Shown: piece by piece, positions 37,027 to 45,952 of the stretch
Layout of the letters: every line of letters begins with the position of its first letter
Numbering within the stretch: position 1 is the stretch's first letter
From: Jaenimonas drosophilae
Lineage: Eukaryota; Euglenozoa; Kinetoplastea; Trypanosomatida; Trypanosomatidae
DNA: 55,449 nt
Direction of reading: 5' to 3'
Assembly: GCA_030849065.1 (NCBI GenBank)
Contig: JASAON010001556.1
Location: 1-55,449 of the forward strand
Program-made: the position numbers and the translations under genes
The notes under the pieces: model-generated
Databases searched by the model: none
Seen by the model: the letters and a program-made list of their open reading frames with translations, nothing else
What the model was told of the DNA's origin: nothing

Positions 37027-39081
37027 ATGCCCAACTACATCAAGCAACGCCACAATGTGGAGGCCATCACGAGCAAGCTTAGCAATCATACCATCATACC
37101 AATCCAGGTCGTAGAGCACGTCCATGACTTCCTCGCAGCCAATCGAGCCAAGCAGTTTGATATTATTGCGGGCCACAACCCATTTGATGAGGTGGGCGAG
37201 GAGGTACCCGCACAGACACGGCCTGCCTCATCAGTACACGTGAACGCCTCGCCAGATGATCTTCCCACACGGCGTGGGGGGCGTTGGAGTACCGGCAGAA
37301 GCCCTCCACGTGAGGCGCCAAAGTACGCAAAGCGCACGATTCCTGGTTGGGCAGCAGAACGCCTGCAACGTGCCACCCCTTACACACTCTTACGTAGCGC
37401 CGACCTCCAACATCATGGTGTGTATCTCCTCGACGAAGAGGATTTGCAGTGGTGCCGCATACACCACTACGCCGCGGAGATGGTGTGCCAGAGCATCGGT
37501 TTTCTTGAGTGGGCGTATGTATCCAGCGTCCTCGCCTCCACCTCCCGCGATGCCAACGGCGAACATGAACGCGGCCGCCACACCGCCACCGCCGCATCCT
37601 CATCCTCATCCATCACCAACAAAAACCACCACCACAACAACAACACCTGTGCCGTGTGTGCCAAGCCATTCAGCCTGCTCCACCACAACGCCTCCGTGGA
37701 GGCCATGGATGCCGTGGATTGCACCGTGTGTGGCGTACGAGCGCATGTGTGGTGTTGGGGCTTAAGTGAGCCGCTGAAACATGTTGATGGCTGGACCTGT
37801 GATGGCTGCCACGCGGCGGAGCAGCGCGAACGTCGTCGCAACACCACCACCACATCGATGCGTTGCAGTCTCTGCCAACGCACGGGCGGCGTGCTTTTTC
37901 ACTTCCAATCATTTATTAACGAGCTGGATGGCCGCCGCCGGCCACGTGGAGGAGAGGGTGGGAACGGTGTGGTAGCAGATGCTGCTACACCAGCTCTGAT
38001 GAATGGCGCAGGTGGTGCTGTTGGAGAGTTCTGCCACGCTGTTTGCGGTTTGGCGTGGTCGGAGCTCGAGCTGCGTGCCGTTCCCACCCAACTCCGGCGC
38101 AATGGTTTCGTGGATATGCAACACCGGCCCGTCATCACCGCCACACGTCGTCTCGTCCGCCCCAAGCACCCCATTCATTGCCTCTACTGCCAAGAAGATG
38201 GCGGCCACTGCATTCGATGCAGCCACCCCATGTGTTTTGAGCTCATGCACCCCTCCTGCGCGGTGGCCTCGCACAAGTTCGAGCTCCTCGCCGAGGATGC
38301 GCCAGCCGGTGAAGAGAGCCACGCTGGCAGCCTACCACGGCAGGAGGTGGTGGATGCACATCTCTATCACTGGCGGAGCTGCTCCGTCTTCTGCCCCAAT
38401 CACTACGGTTTAGATGAGGGCAACGCCTTTGGCTCACTGCCATCCTGCCACACCAACGCTGAACGTGCCGCCATTGATGCCGACCTGCGCGAGCTCATCT
38501 CGCAACTGCTCGTGGCGGTGGAGGAGGGAAAGGCGCCCGCGGAGCTCCACTGGGCCGACGTGAAGCTGCGACGTGGGCCTGGACGGCCACCGGCTGGCAT
38601 CGCCGCCGTGCGCGCCACGGCCACAAGCATGAGCGAGGATATTCGTGGTTATTGGCTCGAGCGGCGGGCACGGCGGCGGCGGGAAAGTGCGACGATAGCC
38701 AACGACATAAACGCACACAAGCTGCCCATGTTGGCGGCGGCGTTGCGGCCAGAAATTGTGAAGCTCTCGCTGACCAAAGTACGTCTCTCGCACCTCTTCT
38801 CGCTCATTCCGGAGTGGCAACATCACTTGGTATCGACGGTGGAAGGGGAGCTGCCGATTGCGGATGAGGAGTACGAGGACGTACAACGCTATCGCAAGGT
38901 GGCCTCGCAAACGCGTCGGGCTGGCCGACCTGATGAGGCACTGCGAGAACGGCTGATGCGTGTGGAATCCAATGTTGCGACGGTTTCTGCCTTGTGTAGT
39001 GAGCTCGAGCGCCACACCGCACATCGGTCAGCCGCCGTTGATTTAGAGGCACGCCACCTCATGAACCTCTGCGAATTCTGA
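37027..39081 (+). CDS. PHD-zinc knuckle-ePHD protein, JADE/BRPF-like
   Basis: This 684-residue protein carries a PZP module, the histone-binding unit of the JADE, BRPF and AF10 families. Residues about 208-263 form a C4HC3 PHD finger with CAVC, CTVC, HVWC and CDGC. A zinc knuckle follows (CSLC and FCHAVC) split by a Gly/Arg-rich insertion. Then comes an extended PHD from HCLYCQEDGG near 385 to VFCPNHY near 459, also with an insertion. Before the module, VYLLDEEDLQW (about 132-142) resembles the acidic enhancer-of-polycomb-like motif by which JADE and BRPF proteins bind MYST acetyltransferases. A role as a scaffold of a MYST acetyltransferase complex is inferred. The C-terminus is helical and basic. 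The true start is ATG 37027, since 37021 is GTG. Confidence 0.8.
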   Translation: MPNYIKQRHNVEAITSKLSNHTIIPIQVVEHVHDFLAANRAKQFDIIAGHNPFDEVGEEVPAQTRPASSVHVNASPDDLPTRRGGRWSTGRSPPREAPKYAKRTIPGWAAERLQRATPYTLLRSADLQHHGVYLLDEEDLQWCRIHHYAAEMVCQSIGFLEWAYVSSVLASTSRDANGEHERGRHTATAASSSSSITNKNHHHNNNTCAVCAKPFSLLHHNASVEAMDAVDCTVCGVRAHVWCWGLSEPLKHVDGWTCDGCHAAEQRERRRNTTTTSMRCSLCQRTGGVLFHFQSFINELDGRRRPRGGEGGNGVVADAATPALMNGAGGAVGEFCHAVCGLAWSELELRAVPTQLRRNGFVDMQHRPVITATRRLVRPKHPIHCLYCQEDGGHCIRCSHPMCFELMHPSCAVASHKFELLAEDAPAGEESHAGSLPRQEVVDAHLYHWRSCSVFCPNHYGLDEGNAFGSLPSCHTNAERAAIDADLRELISQLLVAVEEGKAPAELHWADVKLRRGPGRPPAGIAAVRATATSMSEDIRGYWLERRARRRRESATIANDINAHKLPMLAAALRPEIVKLSLTKVRLSHLFSLIPEWQHHLVSTVEGELPIADEEYEDVQRYRKVASQTRRAGRPDEALRERLMRVESNVATVSALCSELERHTAHRSAAVDLEARHLMNLCEF

Positions 39082-39110
39082 TCATCATCATCATCATCAT
39101 CCTCATCATC
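39080..39110. repeat. CAT/ATC microsatellite after the PHD/ePHD gene
   Basis: An ATC trinucleotide run overlaps the TGA stop codon and extends downstream with one interruption. Confidence 0.85.
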
Positions 39111-39402
39111 GGCTCCTTCGCCCGCTGAACGCCACATAAGTGGCTCAGGAGCATCGTCTCCGCACCCACACTCTCCACAGCGATGATTCACTCTCATGAG
39201 CATGCATCATGAGCAAAAGCAACAACAACAACAACAACAACATCATCATCATCGTCTCTCTTCTATTCTCGTGATGTAGGCTCAGTGGATTGTTGCAGCC
39301 GTACAGGTGCTACACACCACGATCCATCTCCTCACACAAGACCAACAACACCAATCCTTGAGTAGTTGTGGGTAGCCCCTTCTCATCTCCAACGCGTGCA
39401 GG
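39082..39402. other. Spacer with CAA and CAT repeats
   Basis: No gene is seen in these 321 bases. A CAA run at about 39219-39240 passes into a CAT run ending near 39254. Confidence 0.5.
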
Positions 39403-40017
39403 ATGCGCGTGGCTACACATCATCGCCACACCATCAAACGCAGTAGTGTGTTGCTGCAGGTGTTGTTGGTGCAACACGTGGTGTATTCCTTCGCCTTCTG
39501 CGCACCAGCTCTTCTCATTTTTCAGCTGCAACGTTGGTCGTTGAGCTCCTATGGCTACGATTATCAGGCAGGATTGCTGAGTTTGTTGCTGATTGCGATG
39601 GCGGTGGAGGTGGTGCGCCTCTACTGCGGCTTCGAGGGCAACCGCGACATGTCCGTGATGGCGGTGATTGGCTTCATGGTCTTGTGCATCTTGCCACAGA
39701 TGATCTTATTTGTGGTGTATTTCGCCATTGTGCCACAACGAAACGTGTTGGAGGGCGTCATGTGCTTGATGCAGGTGGTGCTCCTCATCCTGGAGACGTT
39801 GGTGGCGGCACGCTACCTCGCTCGTCTTGTTCGGCACAGCACCGTTGATTTTTTTGTGGCGCTTGGCAGCGGTACGTCGGCTGGTGCTGCGGGAGGTGGT
39901 GGAGGTGCGGGGGCGAGTGGTGGTGGTGGTGTTTCTGACGCCAAATTCACGAACAGCTCCTTCTTCACGGTCTCGATGAGCCGTGGATTCAGTGGGGCGC
40001 ATGCAGAACATCGTTGA
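39403..40017 (+). CDS. TMEM17/TMEM216-like four-helix membrane protein
   Basis: This 204-residue protein has four predicted transmembrane helices at about residues 17-40, 56-77, 84-109 and 117-142, and matches the Transmemb_17 family (TMEM17, TMEM216, TMEM80). The signature EVVRLYCGFEGN at the end of helix 2 corresponds to the family EVxRLYLGxxGN motif. In other eukaryotes these proteins sit in the ciliary transition zone as part of the MKS module and help gate ciliary membrane content. The C-terminal 60 residues are a Gly-rich linker and a Ser/Phe-rich tail that extend beyond the usual family length. I cannot decide between TMEM17 and TMEM216. Confidence 0.75.
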   Translation: MRVATHHRHTIKRSSVLLQVLLVQHVVYSFAFCAPALLIFQLQRWSLSSYGYDYQAGLLSLLLIAMAVEVVRLYCGFEGNRDMSVMAVIGFMVLCILPQMILFVVYFAIVPQRNVLEGVMCLMQVVLLILETLVAARYLARLVRHSTVDFFVALGSGTSAGAAGGGGGAGASGGGGVSDAKFTNSSFFTVSMSRGFSGAHAEHR

Positions 40018-40189
40018 GAGCAGATGTATCTGATTGCCATAGACCAATCCCCCGAATGGGGTGTGGATGCCATAGAAGATCTGCTGCTCTGCGTGCAAAA
40101 CAAGTGGTTCATGATGATGATGGGACTGGGTGATGCATCTTCAGCAACAACATTTGGATGATTGTTGTTCGTACATCAACGTACTGATT

Positions 40190-40213
40190 CTCATCTCTCT
40201 TTTTTTCCTTTAG
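40190..40213 (+). promoter_or_regulatory. Predicted trans-splice acceptor of the SNARE-like gene
   Basis: The pyrimidine tract 40190-40210 ends in TTTAG with AG at 40212-40213, giving a leader of 10 nt before the ATG at 40224. Confidence 0.6.
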
Positions 40214-40223
40214 TGAATCAGCC

Positions 40224-41408
40224 ATGGAGAAAACCGCATTGTTGCTATCTCTGTACCTCCAGTCAGCATCGAAGCGGCCTTCAGAGGCATCCGCAACCAC
40301 ATCATCCTCCACGGCTGATGATGTGAAGGATGTGGCAGCGGCCTCTGTTGCTCAGGAACACAACTTGAAGACCCTTCAGCATGCCGTGGATGAGGTGCAC
40401 GGCGCCACGAGGCAGGCGCTGCGCAGCGGCCGCCAACAGGTGCGATTGGCACTCGAAGGCATCGATGAATCATCGATGATGGTGGCTGGTACATCATCAT
40501 CATCATCATCGGCGGCGGAGAGTGGCCTTCTCTTGGCAGAGGCAGAGATTGCTGCCGCACGTGCCTCCATCACCGCATTGACGGAGGTGGTCGCTCGTCT
40601 TCTCGCGCAGGCCGATGCCGATCGCGCTGTGAATCCGCTCGCCAAGACGTGGCAGCAGCGTTTAGGTGCTGCACAACGAGGAACATCGTCTCGATCCTTG
40701 CTGCCTCGTGACGCCGCCGCACACATGGTGGAGGTGTTGCGCGAGCTCGATCGTCGCTTGGAATTGGTGCGCCAACGTGTGCGTCTCTGCAGAGATGAGG
40801 TTGCCGCCGCCGCACAAGACCTTGCCTACTTCAGCAGGTTTGGCGTACTAGCCGTGAAGGATGAAGAGATTGAGGAGCTCGCCACGAAGGAACGTGCGCG
40901 CAGACGGAGAAGCAACACCGATGCCGCAGGTGTAATGGATGATGATGATGATAGGCGGCCTCGCTTTGCGCTGACCAAAGGTCTCGCACAGCGCACGATG
41001 GAGTTGGTGGGTGGGATGGAGGCGAGGGTGGTGCGCGAGGAGCTTAATCTTGCAGCCCATCTCCCCTCCATGCGCCCCACTGCCGAAGAGGAGGAGCAGC
41101 TCCATCAGGCCAACATGCAGCTGCAACAGCGGCAGGCGGCCTCCTCGACGCAGGAGGTCGCATCGGTGGCGCGCATGATTGCGGAGCTCTCCGAGATGAC
41201 GGCGCTGATGAATCGGCAGGTGGTGGAGCAGAATGAGCAGGTTTCTATCGTGCTGCAACACACAACCCAGGCACAAGAACACATGCAGCGTGCCGTGGAG
41301 GAGGTGCGCAAGCCTGCGCAATCAACGTGGTCGCCGACGCGGCAGCGTATCGCACTCGTGTGGTTCAGCATCGTTGTGTTGTTGCTTGCCAACTGGCTGA
41401 TGCCCTGA
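40224..41408 (+). CDS. Tail-anchored SNARE-like protein (syntaxin 18/Ufe1 type)
   Basis: This 394-residue protein has the architecture of a Qa-SNARE. Long charged helices fill the N-terminal part, a SNARE-like coiled coil lies at about 315-363 (VARMIAELSEMTALMNRQVVEQ then EHMQRAVEEV), and a C-terminal hydrophobic anchor (IALVWFSIVVLLLANWLM) ends two residues before the stop. The central polar residue is probably the Gln in VVEQNEQ. The combination of a large N-terminal region and a short luminal end resembles syntaxin 18/Ufe1, which acts in Golgi-to-ER retrograde fusion. The N-terminal region has a Ser run from a TCA repeat (about 40494-40511). Another tail-anchored coiled-coil protein remains possible. 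Confidence 0.55.
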   Translation: MEKTALLLSLYLQSASKRPSEASATTSSSTADDVKDVAAASVAQEHNLKTLQHAVDEVHGATRQALRSGRQQVRLALEGIDESSMMVAGTSSSSSSAAESGLLLAEAEIAAARASITALTEVVARLLAQADADRAVNPLAKTWQQRLGAAQRGTSSRSLLPRDAAAHMVEVLRELDRRLELVRQRVRLCRDEVAAAAQDLAYFSRFGVLAVKDEEIEELATKERARRRRSNTDAAGVMDDDDDRRPRFALTKGLAQRTMELVGGMEARVVREELNLAAHLPSMRPTAEEEEQLHQANMQLQQRQAASSTQEVASVARMIAELSEMTALMNRQVVEQNEQVSIVLQHTTQAQEHMQRAVEEVRKPAQSTWSPTRQRIALVWFSIVVLLLANWLMP

Positions 41409-41598
41409 GGCTTCCAACAACGGCTGTTGCCACACATACCAACACAGAAAAAAACTGTAGCCACGAAACATGAGCGAGACTACATGTGCTGTTGCATATC
41501 CTTGGTACTACCTCTTTCTTCACCCATGACACCATCACATACACCAACTAGCTCAATAACACATTAGCGGAAGCAGAAATTGTGCTTCACGAAGATTT

Positions 41599-44500
41599 AT
41601 GCGCCAGGCCACAGCCGCACGTCTGCCGCGACGGATGGCCGTGGCACATCTCACCTCCACGGCATCGTTGATGGCGGTTGGTGGAGGCCAACTCACTCGC
41701 CATGGTGCGTCTGTTTCATGCCACACACCCATTCTGGCGCAGCATCAACATCATCATCTCACCGCGCAGCGACGTTGGTGTAGCTCCTCGCGCTTCTCTC
41801 GAAGCAAGCCGATCACCTCCGACGATGGCCACACCTCATCCTCTCCGCCACCAGTTCCGTCTCCTGCCACCATGGCATCCATCATGAATGCCACGCAACT
41901 CATCACTGCACTACAACAACTTCGTCATGCATATCGATGTGCTGCCACCGAGGCCCAACGTCTTCGTTGTGCGGATGCACTCGCCGCCATTAGATTGCGT
42001 GAGGTGCGGCAGATTGATGAGCGTACGCTGGTGCAGCTCCTCGAGTTGGGAGCGATGCTCGGCATGACGGATGCCCCACTCGTGGAGCACGTGGTGCAGT
42101 GGATGCTTGCGCATGCTCCCATCATTTCCTCTGCGCAGAGCTTGCGGATGGTGGCGGCCTTAACGGAGATGAGCTTCACTGCCACGCACACACTCATCCT
42201 CAGCTCTCTGGGTGAGCACATGGAGCACATTGCGCGTGGTGGCCATGACATGGAAGTATGTACCAACACCCTGATGATGATCCTACATGCCATGCGTTGC
42301 TCCACCTATGTTCTTCCGCCACTACTCAACATGGCGGAGCGCATGCGTGATGGGGTGCTGCACACGTCTGATCCAACAACATTAACGTGCAGCGTGCGCC
42401 TTCTCGCCGCGCTCCACTCATGCAGCAGCGGAGATGATTGCCCAGCCTACTTAATTCATGTGCTACGTACACCAACGTGGATGATGTTGAGGAGGCGCAT
42501 GCAAACGCTCGCCATGAACGCCACCTTGGCGGAGGCCTCCAACGAGGCTGCGCTCATGCTTGCCCACGTCGTGGTGGGCACCTCCGCCACGACGCTCGAT
42601 GGCGCGACGGCGGAGTGGCGCGCAGCGATGCTGCCGCGTGTGGTGGAGGACCTCGCCGCACGTGCGGGTCATGTGAAGAGCGAAGCACAACTGCTGCACA
42701 TGTGGGAAGTGGCCGTACAAGTTAGCGTGGATGGCACCCCAGCAACCATGGAGTGGCGCAACGTGCTTCAGAATGAGCTTCAGCGTCGTCTGGATGCAAC
42801 AACGGTGGCCACAGATTGCTACCCACTTGCGGTGTTGGCCGCACATGCGTGGATGATGGTGCTGCCCGTGGCAACGACGCCTCCCTTCTTGATGAAGGTG
42901 GTCAACGAGGTGGCGGCCAACGTGGCCAACCTCCTCCCAACATCCATGCGCCGTGCATGTTTGCATCCGCTGATGCAGATTCTCGTTGCTCGCGGTGATG
43001 GTGCCACGTTGGTGGCCCAACTGGCCGAACAACATCTTCGCATGCTGGAGAAGATGGGCACCACGGGAGGTGGCGAGGCTGTGATGGAGGCAGAGGCGGT
43101 GCTTCCCATTGACATTGTGCCACTCCTCGTGGAGGAGAGCGCCACAACGCGCTACGCCGACCGTCTCATGGCCCTCCTCACCCCACGATTGCGTACGTGG
43201 AGCGCCCATCAGGCCTTGACGATGCTCCAGCACCTGAGCACATTGAAGGGAAAACCCGCGCGCGCCGTGTTGCGCTCTGCCGCCATTACCCTGACGGATC
43301 ATGTCGCTGCCGCATCCACCGAACAGCTCTGCGCGCTGATGCACTTTTATGGCCGTGCCGGTGTGCGCAACGACGCCTTCTGCGAGGCTGTGGCCACACG
43401 CCTGCGGCTCTTGTTGCGCAGCAATGATGTCTCGCTGGAGCAGCTCAGCCTCCTTCTTGGCTCCTTTGCGGCGGTGGAGTACCGCGATGTGGCACCTTTT
43501 GTGGATGCAGCCCCGCGTGTGCTGGAGCTCGTCGTGAGCTCCACTAGCGCCGAATCCGTCACCTACTTGTTGGTGGCCTACGCCAAGCAGATGATTTGGC
43601 AGTTTCGGGTCATGTGGTCGCTGGCAGATCGCATGGTGGCGTTGGAGGCGGAGCTCGATCTGCGGCAAATGATGGTGGGCCAACTGGCGCTCATTCGGAT
43701 GGATACCCATCATCCACGCTACACGAACATGTTCCTGGCTCATCTTCAGGCGGCGTGCGGAGCTGATTGTGTTGGGGAGGGGCATCATCATGATCATCCT
43801 GTACGCCGCTCGCATCACGCCGAGGATAATCGGGTATTGCTTCAACAAGATGCGGTGGTGTTGTTGTCAGTACTCTCACGTCTGCCGTCACCGCTGACGC
43901 AGGAGGAGATGGAGTCGGTGTGCCGCCCCATCACCAAGCTTCTCGAACCACGTGCGGCCGACCTCCGCGCGGATGAGGTGGCGGAGGTGCTCCTCTCCAT
44001 GGCACGTCTGGGCATCTCATCCTGCCTCCTCTTTGAGGAGCTCTCATTGCGCGCCTTGGGCTTGGTTCCCACCGCCCCGCCCCTCGTCGTGGCACACCTT
44101 ACCTCCGCATTCTCTCTGGCCAAGCGCAGCGATGCAGAGCTCTACTGCCTCGTGGCGGAGCGCGTCATATCCACCAAGGCGGAGATATCGGCACCGACGA
44201 TTGCGCAGATTCTCAGCGCCTTCGCACAAGCCGGCGTACGCAATGATCGCCTCTTCATTGAGATGATCCCACGCGTACGCCACATTGCCAACTACGGCAC
44301 ACCGACAGATATTGTGCATGTAGTTGATGCCTACGCACAAGTGAAGTTGTGGCACTACAAGCTGTTTGCCAAGCTGGGTGATCGGGCGGTCTCGTTGCGG
44401 GCGGAGTTTCGGTGCCCGCTGATTGCACGACTTCTTGCCGCCTATGCGTCAGTGGGAATGCGGTATGAGCGTGTGTTCGTGGATTTTTCCCCACGCGTAC

Positions 44501-44817
44501 AAACGGTGGCGCACTTGATGAGTGCAGAGGAGGCGTCATCTGTCGCGTCGAGCTACGCCACGCTGCAGATGCCAGCAGCCGGTGTGTATCGCGTGTGTGC
44601 GGATCGGCTGGCGGAGTTGATGAATGCTGCGACGGAGGAGCAGGTTCGCACTCTTCTTCAAGCGTTGTCGGCGATGAGCATCAGCCATGTTGCGGTGTTC
44701 GAGGCAGTGACGCGTAAGTTTCCGTCGCTGGCGGAGGAATTTGCGTCAGTGGGCGAGGAGAAGGCAGCTGCCAAGACGGGAGAGGATGGATCTGCCGCCA
44801 CCAACTCCCCCAAGTAG
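41599..44817 (+). CDS. Mitochondrial helical-repeat protein (HPR/OPR-like)
   Basis: This 1072-residue protein begins MRQATAARLPRRMAV, a basic, Ala-rich mitochondrial presequence. The C-terminal part consists of degenerate helical-pair repeats of about 37-38 residues. The clearest run covers residues about 865-1045, with unit beginnings such as TIAQILSAFAQAGVRNDRLF, DIVHVVDAYAQVKLWHYKLF and IARLLAAYASVGMRYERVF. Earlier copies are weaker, for example LCALMHFYGRAGVRNDAF. This spacing and pattern fit heptatricopeptide/octatricopeptide-like repeats (FASTK-type), known for binding organellar RNA. No RAP nuclease-like domain is visible at the C-terminus. A role in mitochondrial RNA processing or the mitoribosome is inferred. 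One CAT run here codes His (about 43786-43800) rather than Ser. Confidence 0.75.
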   Translation: MRQATAARLPRRMAVAHLTSTASLMAVGGGQLTRHGASVSCHTPILAQHQHHHLTAQRRWCSSSRFSRSKPITSDDGHTSSSPPPVPSPATMASIMNATQLITALQQLRHAYRCAATEAQRLRCADALAAIRLREVRQIDERTLVQLLELGAMLGMTDAPLVEHVVQWMLAHAPIISSAQSLRMVAALTEMSFTATHTLILSSLGEHMEHIARGGHDMEVCTNTLMMILHAMRCSTYVLPPLLNMAERMRDGVLHTSDPTTLTCSVRLLAALHSCSSGDDCPAYLIHVLRTPTWMMLRRRMQTLAMNATLAEASNEAALMLAHVVVGTSATTLDGATAEWRAAMLPRVVEDLAARAGHVKSEAQLLHMWEVAVQVSVDGTPATMEWRNVLQNELQRRLDATTVATDCYPLAVLAAHAWMMVLPVATTPPFLMKVVNEVAANVANLLPTSMRRACLHPLMQILVARGDGATLVAQLAEQHLRMLEKMGTTGGGEAVMEAEAVLPIDIVPLLVEESATTRYADRLMALLTPRLRTWSAHQALTMLQHLSTLKGKPARAVLRSAAITLTDHVAAASTEQLCALMHFYGRAGVRNDAFCEAVATRLRLLLRSNDVSLEQLSLLLGSFAAVEYRDVAPFVDAAPRVLELVVSSTSAESVTYLLVAYAKQMIWQFRVMWSLADRMVALEAELDLRQMMVGQLALIRMDTHHPRYTNMFLAHLQAACGADCVGEGHHHDHPVRRSHHAEDNRVLLQQDAVVLLSVLSRLPSPLTQEEMESVCRPITKLLEPRAADLRADEVAEVLLSMARLGISSCLLFEELSLRALGLVPTAPPLVVAHLTSAFSLAKRSDAELYCLVAERVISTKAEISAPTIAQILSAFAQAGVRNDRLFIEMIPRVRHIANYGTPTDIVHVVDAYAQVKLWHYKLFAKLGDRAVSLRAEFRCPLIARLLAAYASVGMRYERVFVDFSPRVQTVAHLMSAEEASSVASSYATLQMPAAGVYRVCADRLAELMNAATEEQVRTLLQALSAMSISHVAVFEAVTRKFPSLAEEFASVGEEKAAAKTGEDGSAATNSPK

Positions 44818-44941
44818 TCCATCACACAACACACAAGAAACTGTGGTTCGTCTACACACAGACATAAGTGAAGCAACACACAGATACCTACCTGCACATT
44901 CACTGGTCTGTGCCTTAGATGGTGTGGTGGTTGCACCCAAC

Positions 44942-44980
44942 CTCACTCTTCACTCTTCTTTACTCTTCTTCCTGCCAAAG
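44942..44980 (+). promoter_or_regulatory. Predicted trans-splice acceptor of ITPase
   Basis: The pyrimidine tract 44942-44974 is followed by CCAAAG with AG at 44979-44980, 25 nt before the ATG at 45006. It excludes the in-frame ATG at 44919. Confidence 0.6.
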
Positions 44981-45005
44981 TCTTCTTTTTTTTCGGCCAT
45001 CCGTG

Positions 45006-45674
45006 ATGACGTCGTTGGTTCTCGTCACTGGCAACCAAGGAAAGCTGCGTGAGGTGCAGCAATTCTTCAGCAACACCAACTCCAATGATGGCGCAGCTTC
45101 ACCGGTTGAGATCTCATCCGTGAAGCTGGACTTGCCAGAGTGGCAGGCCTCTTCCGCGGCGGAGGTGAGCCGTCGCAAGGCTGTGGAGGCCTACACGGCG
45201 TTGCACCACGGTTCTCATGAGCGTGGAGGTGCGGCGGTGTTGGTGGATGATACGTCCTTGGAGTTTGTGGCCATGAAGGGCATGCCGGGGCCCTACATTA
45301 AGTGGTTCCTCGAGGCGATGGGTGTGGAGGGGCTCATTCGCATGCTGGATGGGTTTGCAACCCCGCAAGATGATGGCATGGCACATCGACGTGCCAACGC
45401 CGTCTGCATCTTCAGCTGCTGTGCTGGCGGTGATGGTGGCGATGCATCTTCGGTACCTGTGGAGCAGTTTGTCGGTGTGTGCCCTGGCACCATCGCCACG
45501 GCTCCACGTGGTGCGAGCGGGTTTGGATGGGATTCCATCTTCATCCCCGACGAGCAGCCCGACCCTGCACATCCACGCACATTTGCAGAGATGAGCATTG
45601 CAGAGAAGAACGGCCTCTCGCATCGTACCAAGGCACTCCAGAAGCTACGCCACCACTTCTGCACCAAAGATTGA
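45006..45674 (+). CDS. ITPA: Inosine triphosphate pyrophosphatase
   Basis: This 222-residue protein is an ITPase/HAM1-type nucleotide pyrophosphatase, which hydrolyses ITP, dITP and XTP to monophosphates and keeps deaminated purines out of nucleic acids. It starts with LVTGNQGKLREVQ, the substrate- and metal-binding N-terminal motif. It then has DLPEWQ, VDDTSLEF with the catalytic acidic residues, MPGPYIKWFLEAMG, and GFGWDSIFIPD followed by TFAEMSIAEKNGLSHRTKAL, all in the family order. Length is slightly above the usual 190-200 owing to a short Cys/Gly/Asp insertion in the middle. The start at 45006 agrees with the family N-terminus. Confidence 0.95.
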   Translation: MTSLVLVTGNQGKLREVQQFFSNTNSNDGAASPVEISSVKLDLPEWQASSAAEVSRRKAVEAYTALHHGSHERGGAAVLVDDTSLEFVAMKGMPGPYIKWFLEAMGVEGLIRMLDGFATPQDDGMAHRRANAVCIFSCCAGGDGGDASSVPVEQFVGVCPGTIATAPRGASGFGWDSIFIPDEQPDPAHPRTFAEMSIAEKNGLSHRTKALQKLRHHFCTKD

Positions 45675-45952
45675 TTGCGATGACATTCATCAATCACAAA
45701 CACACGAGTACGTGTGTTTGTGTGTGTGTGTCACTGGTCTAATGTGTGGGTGAGTACTTCTGCTGCTCACTAAACAAGGGCTACACGTACACTCATTGGC
45801 TGTTCATCCTTCTTACGTGAGGTGAACTCATTCGTCCCTGTGTTCCGTCCAATCTCACTCCTTCTTGTTCACCATTATACACATGGAAGTACTCATCTAC
45901 ACACGCACACTACTACATTTCATACACATTTTAGCATAGACACACACAAGTG

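Noticed and set aside
42463..43848. Minus-strand open frame of 461 codons
   Set aside because: It is the antisense of the helical-repeat protein and its His/Gln-rich composition reflects antisense codons.
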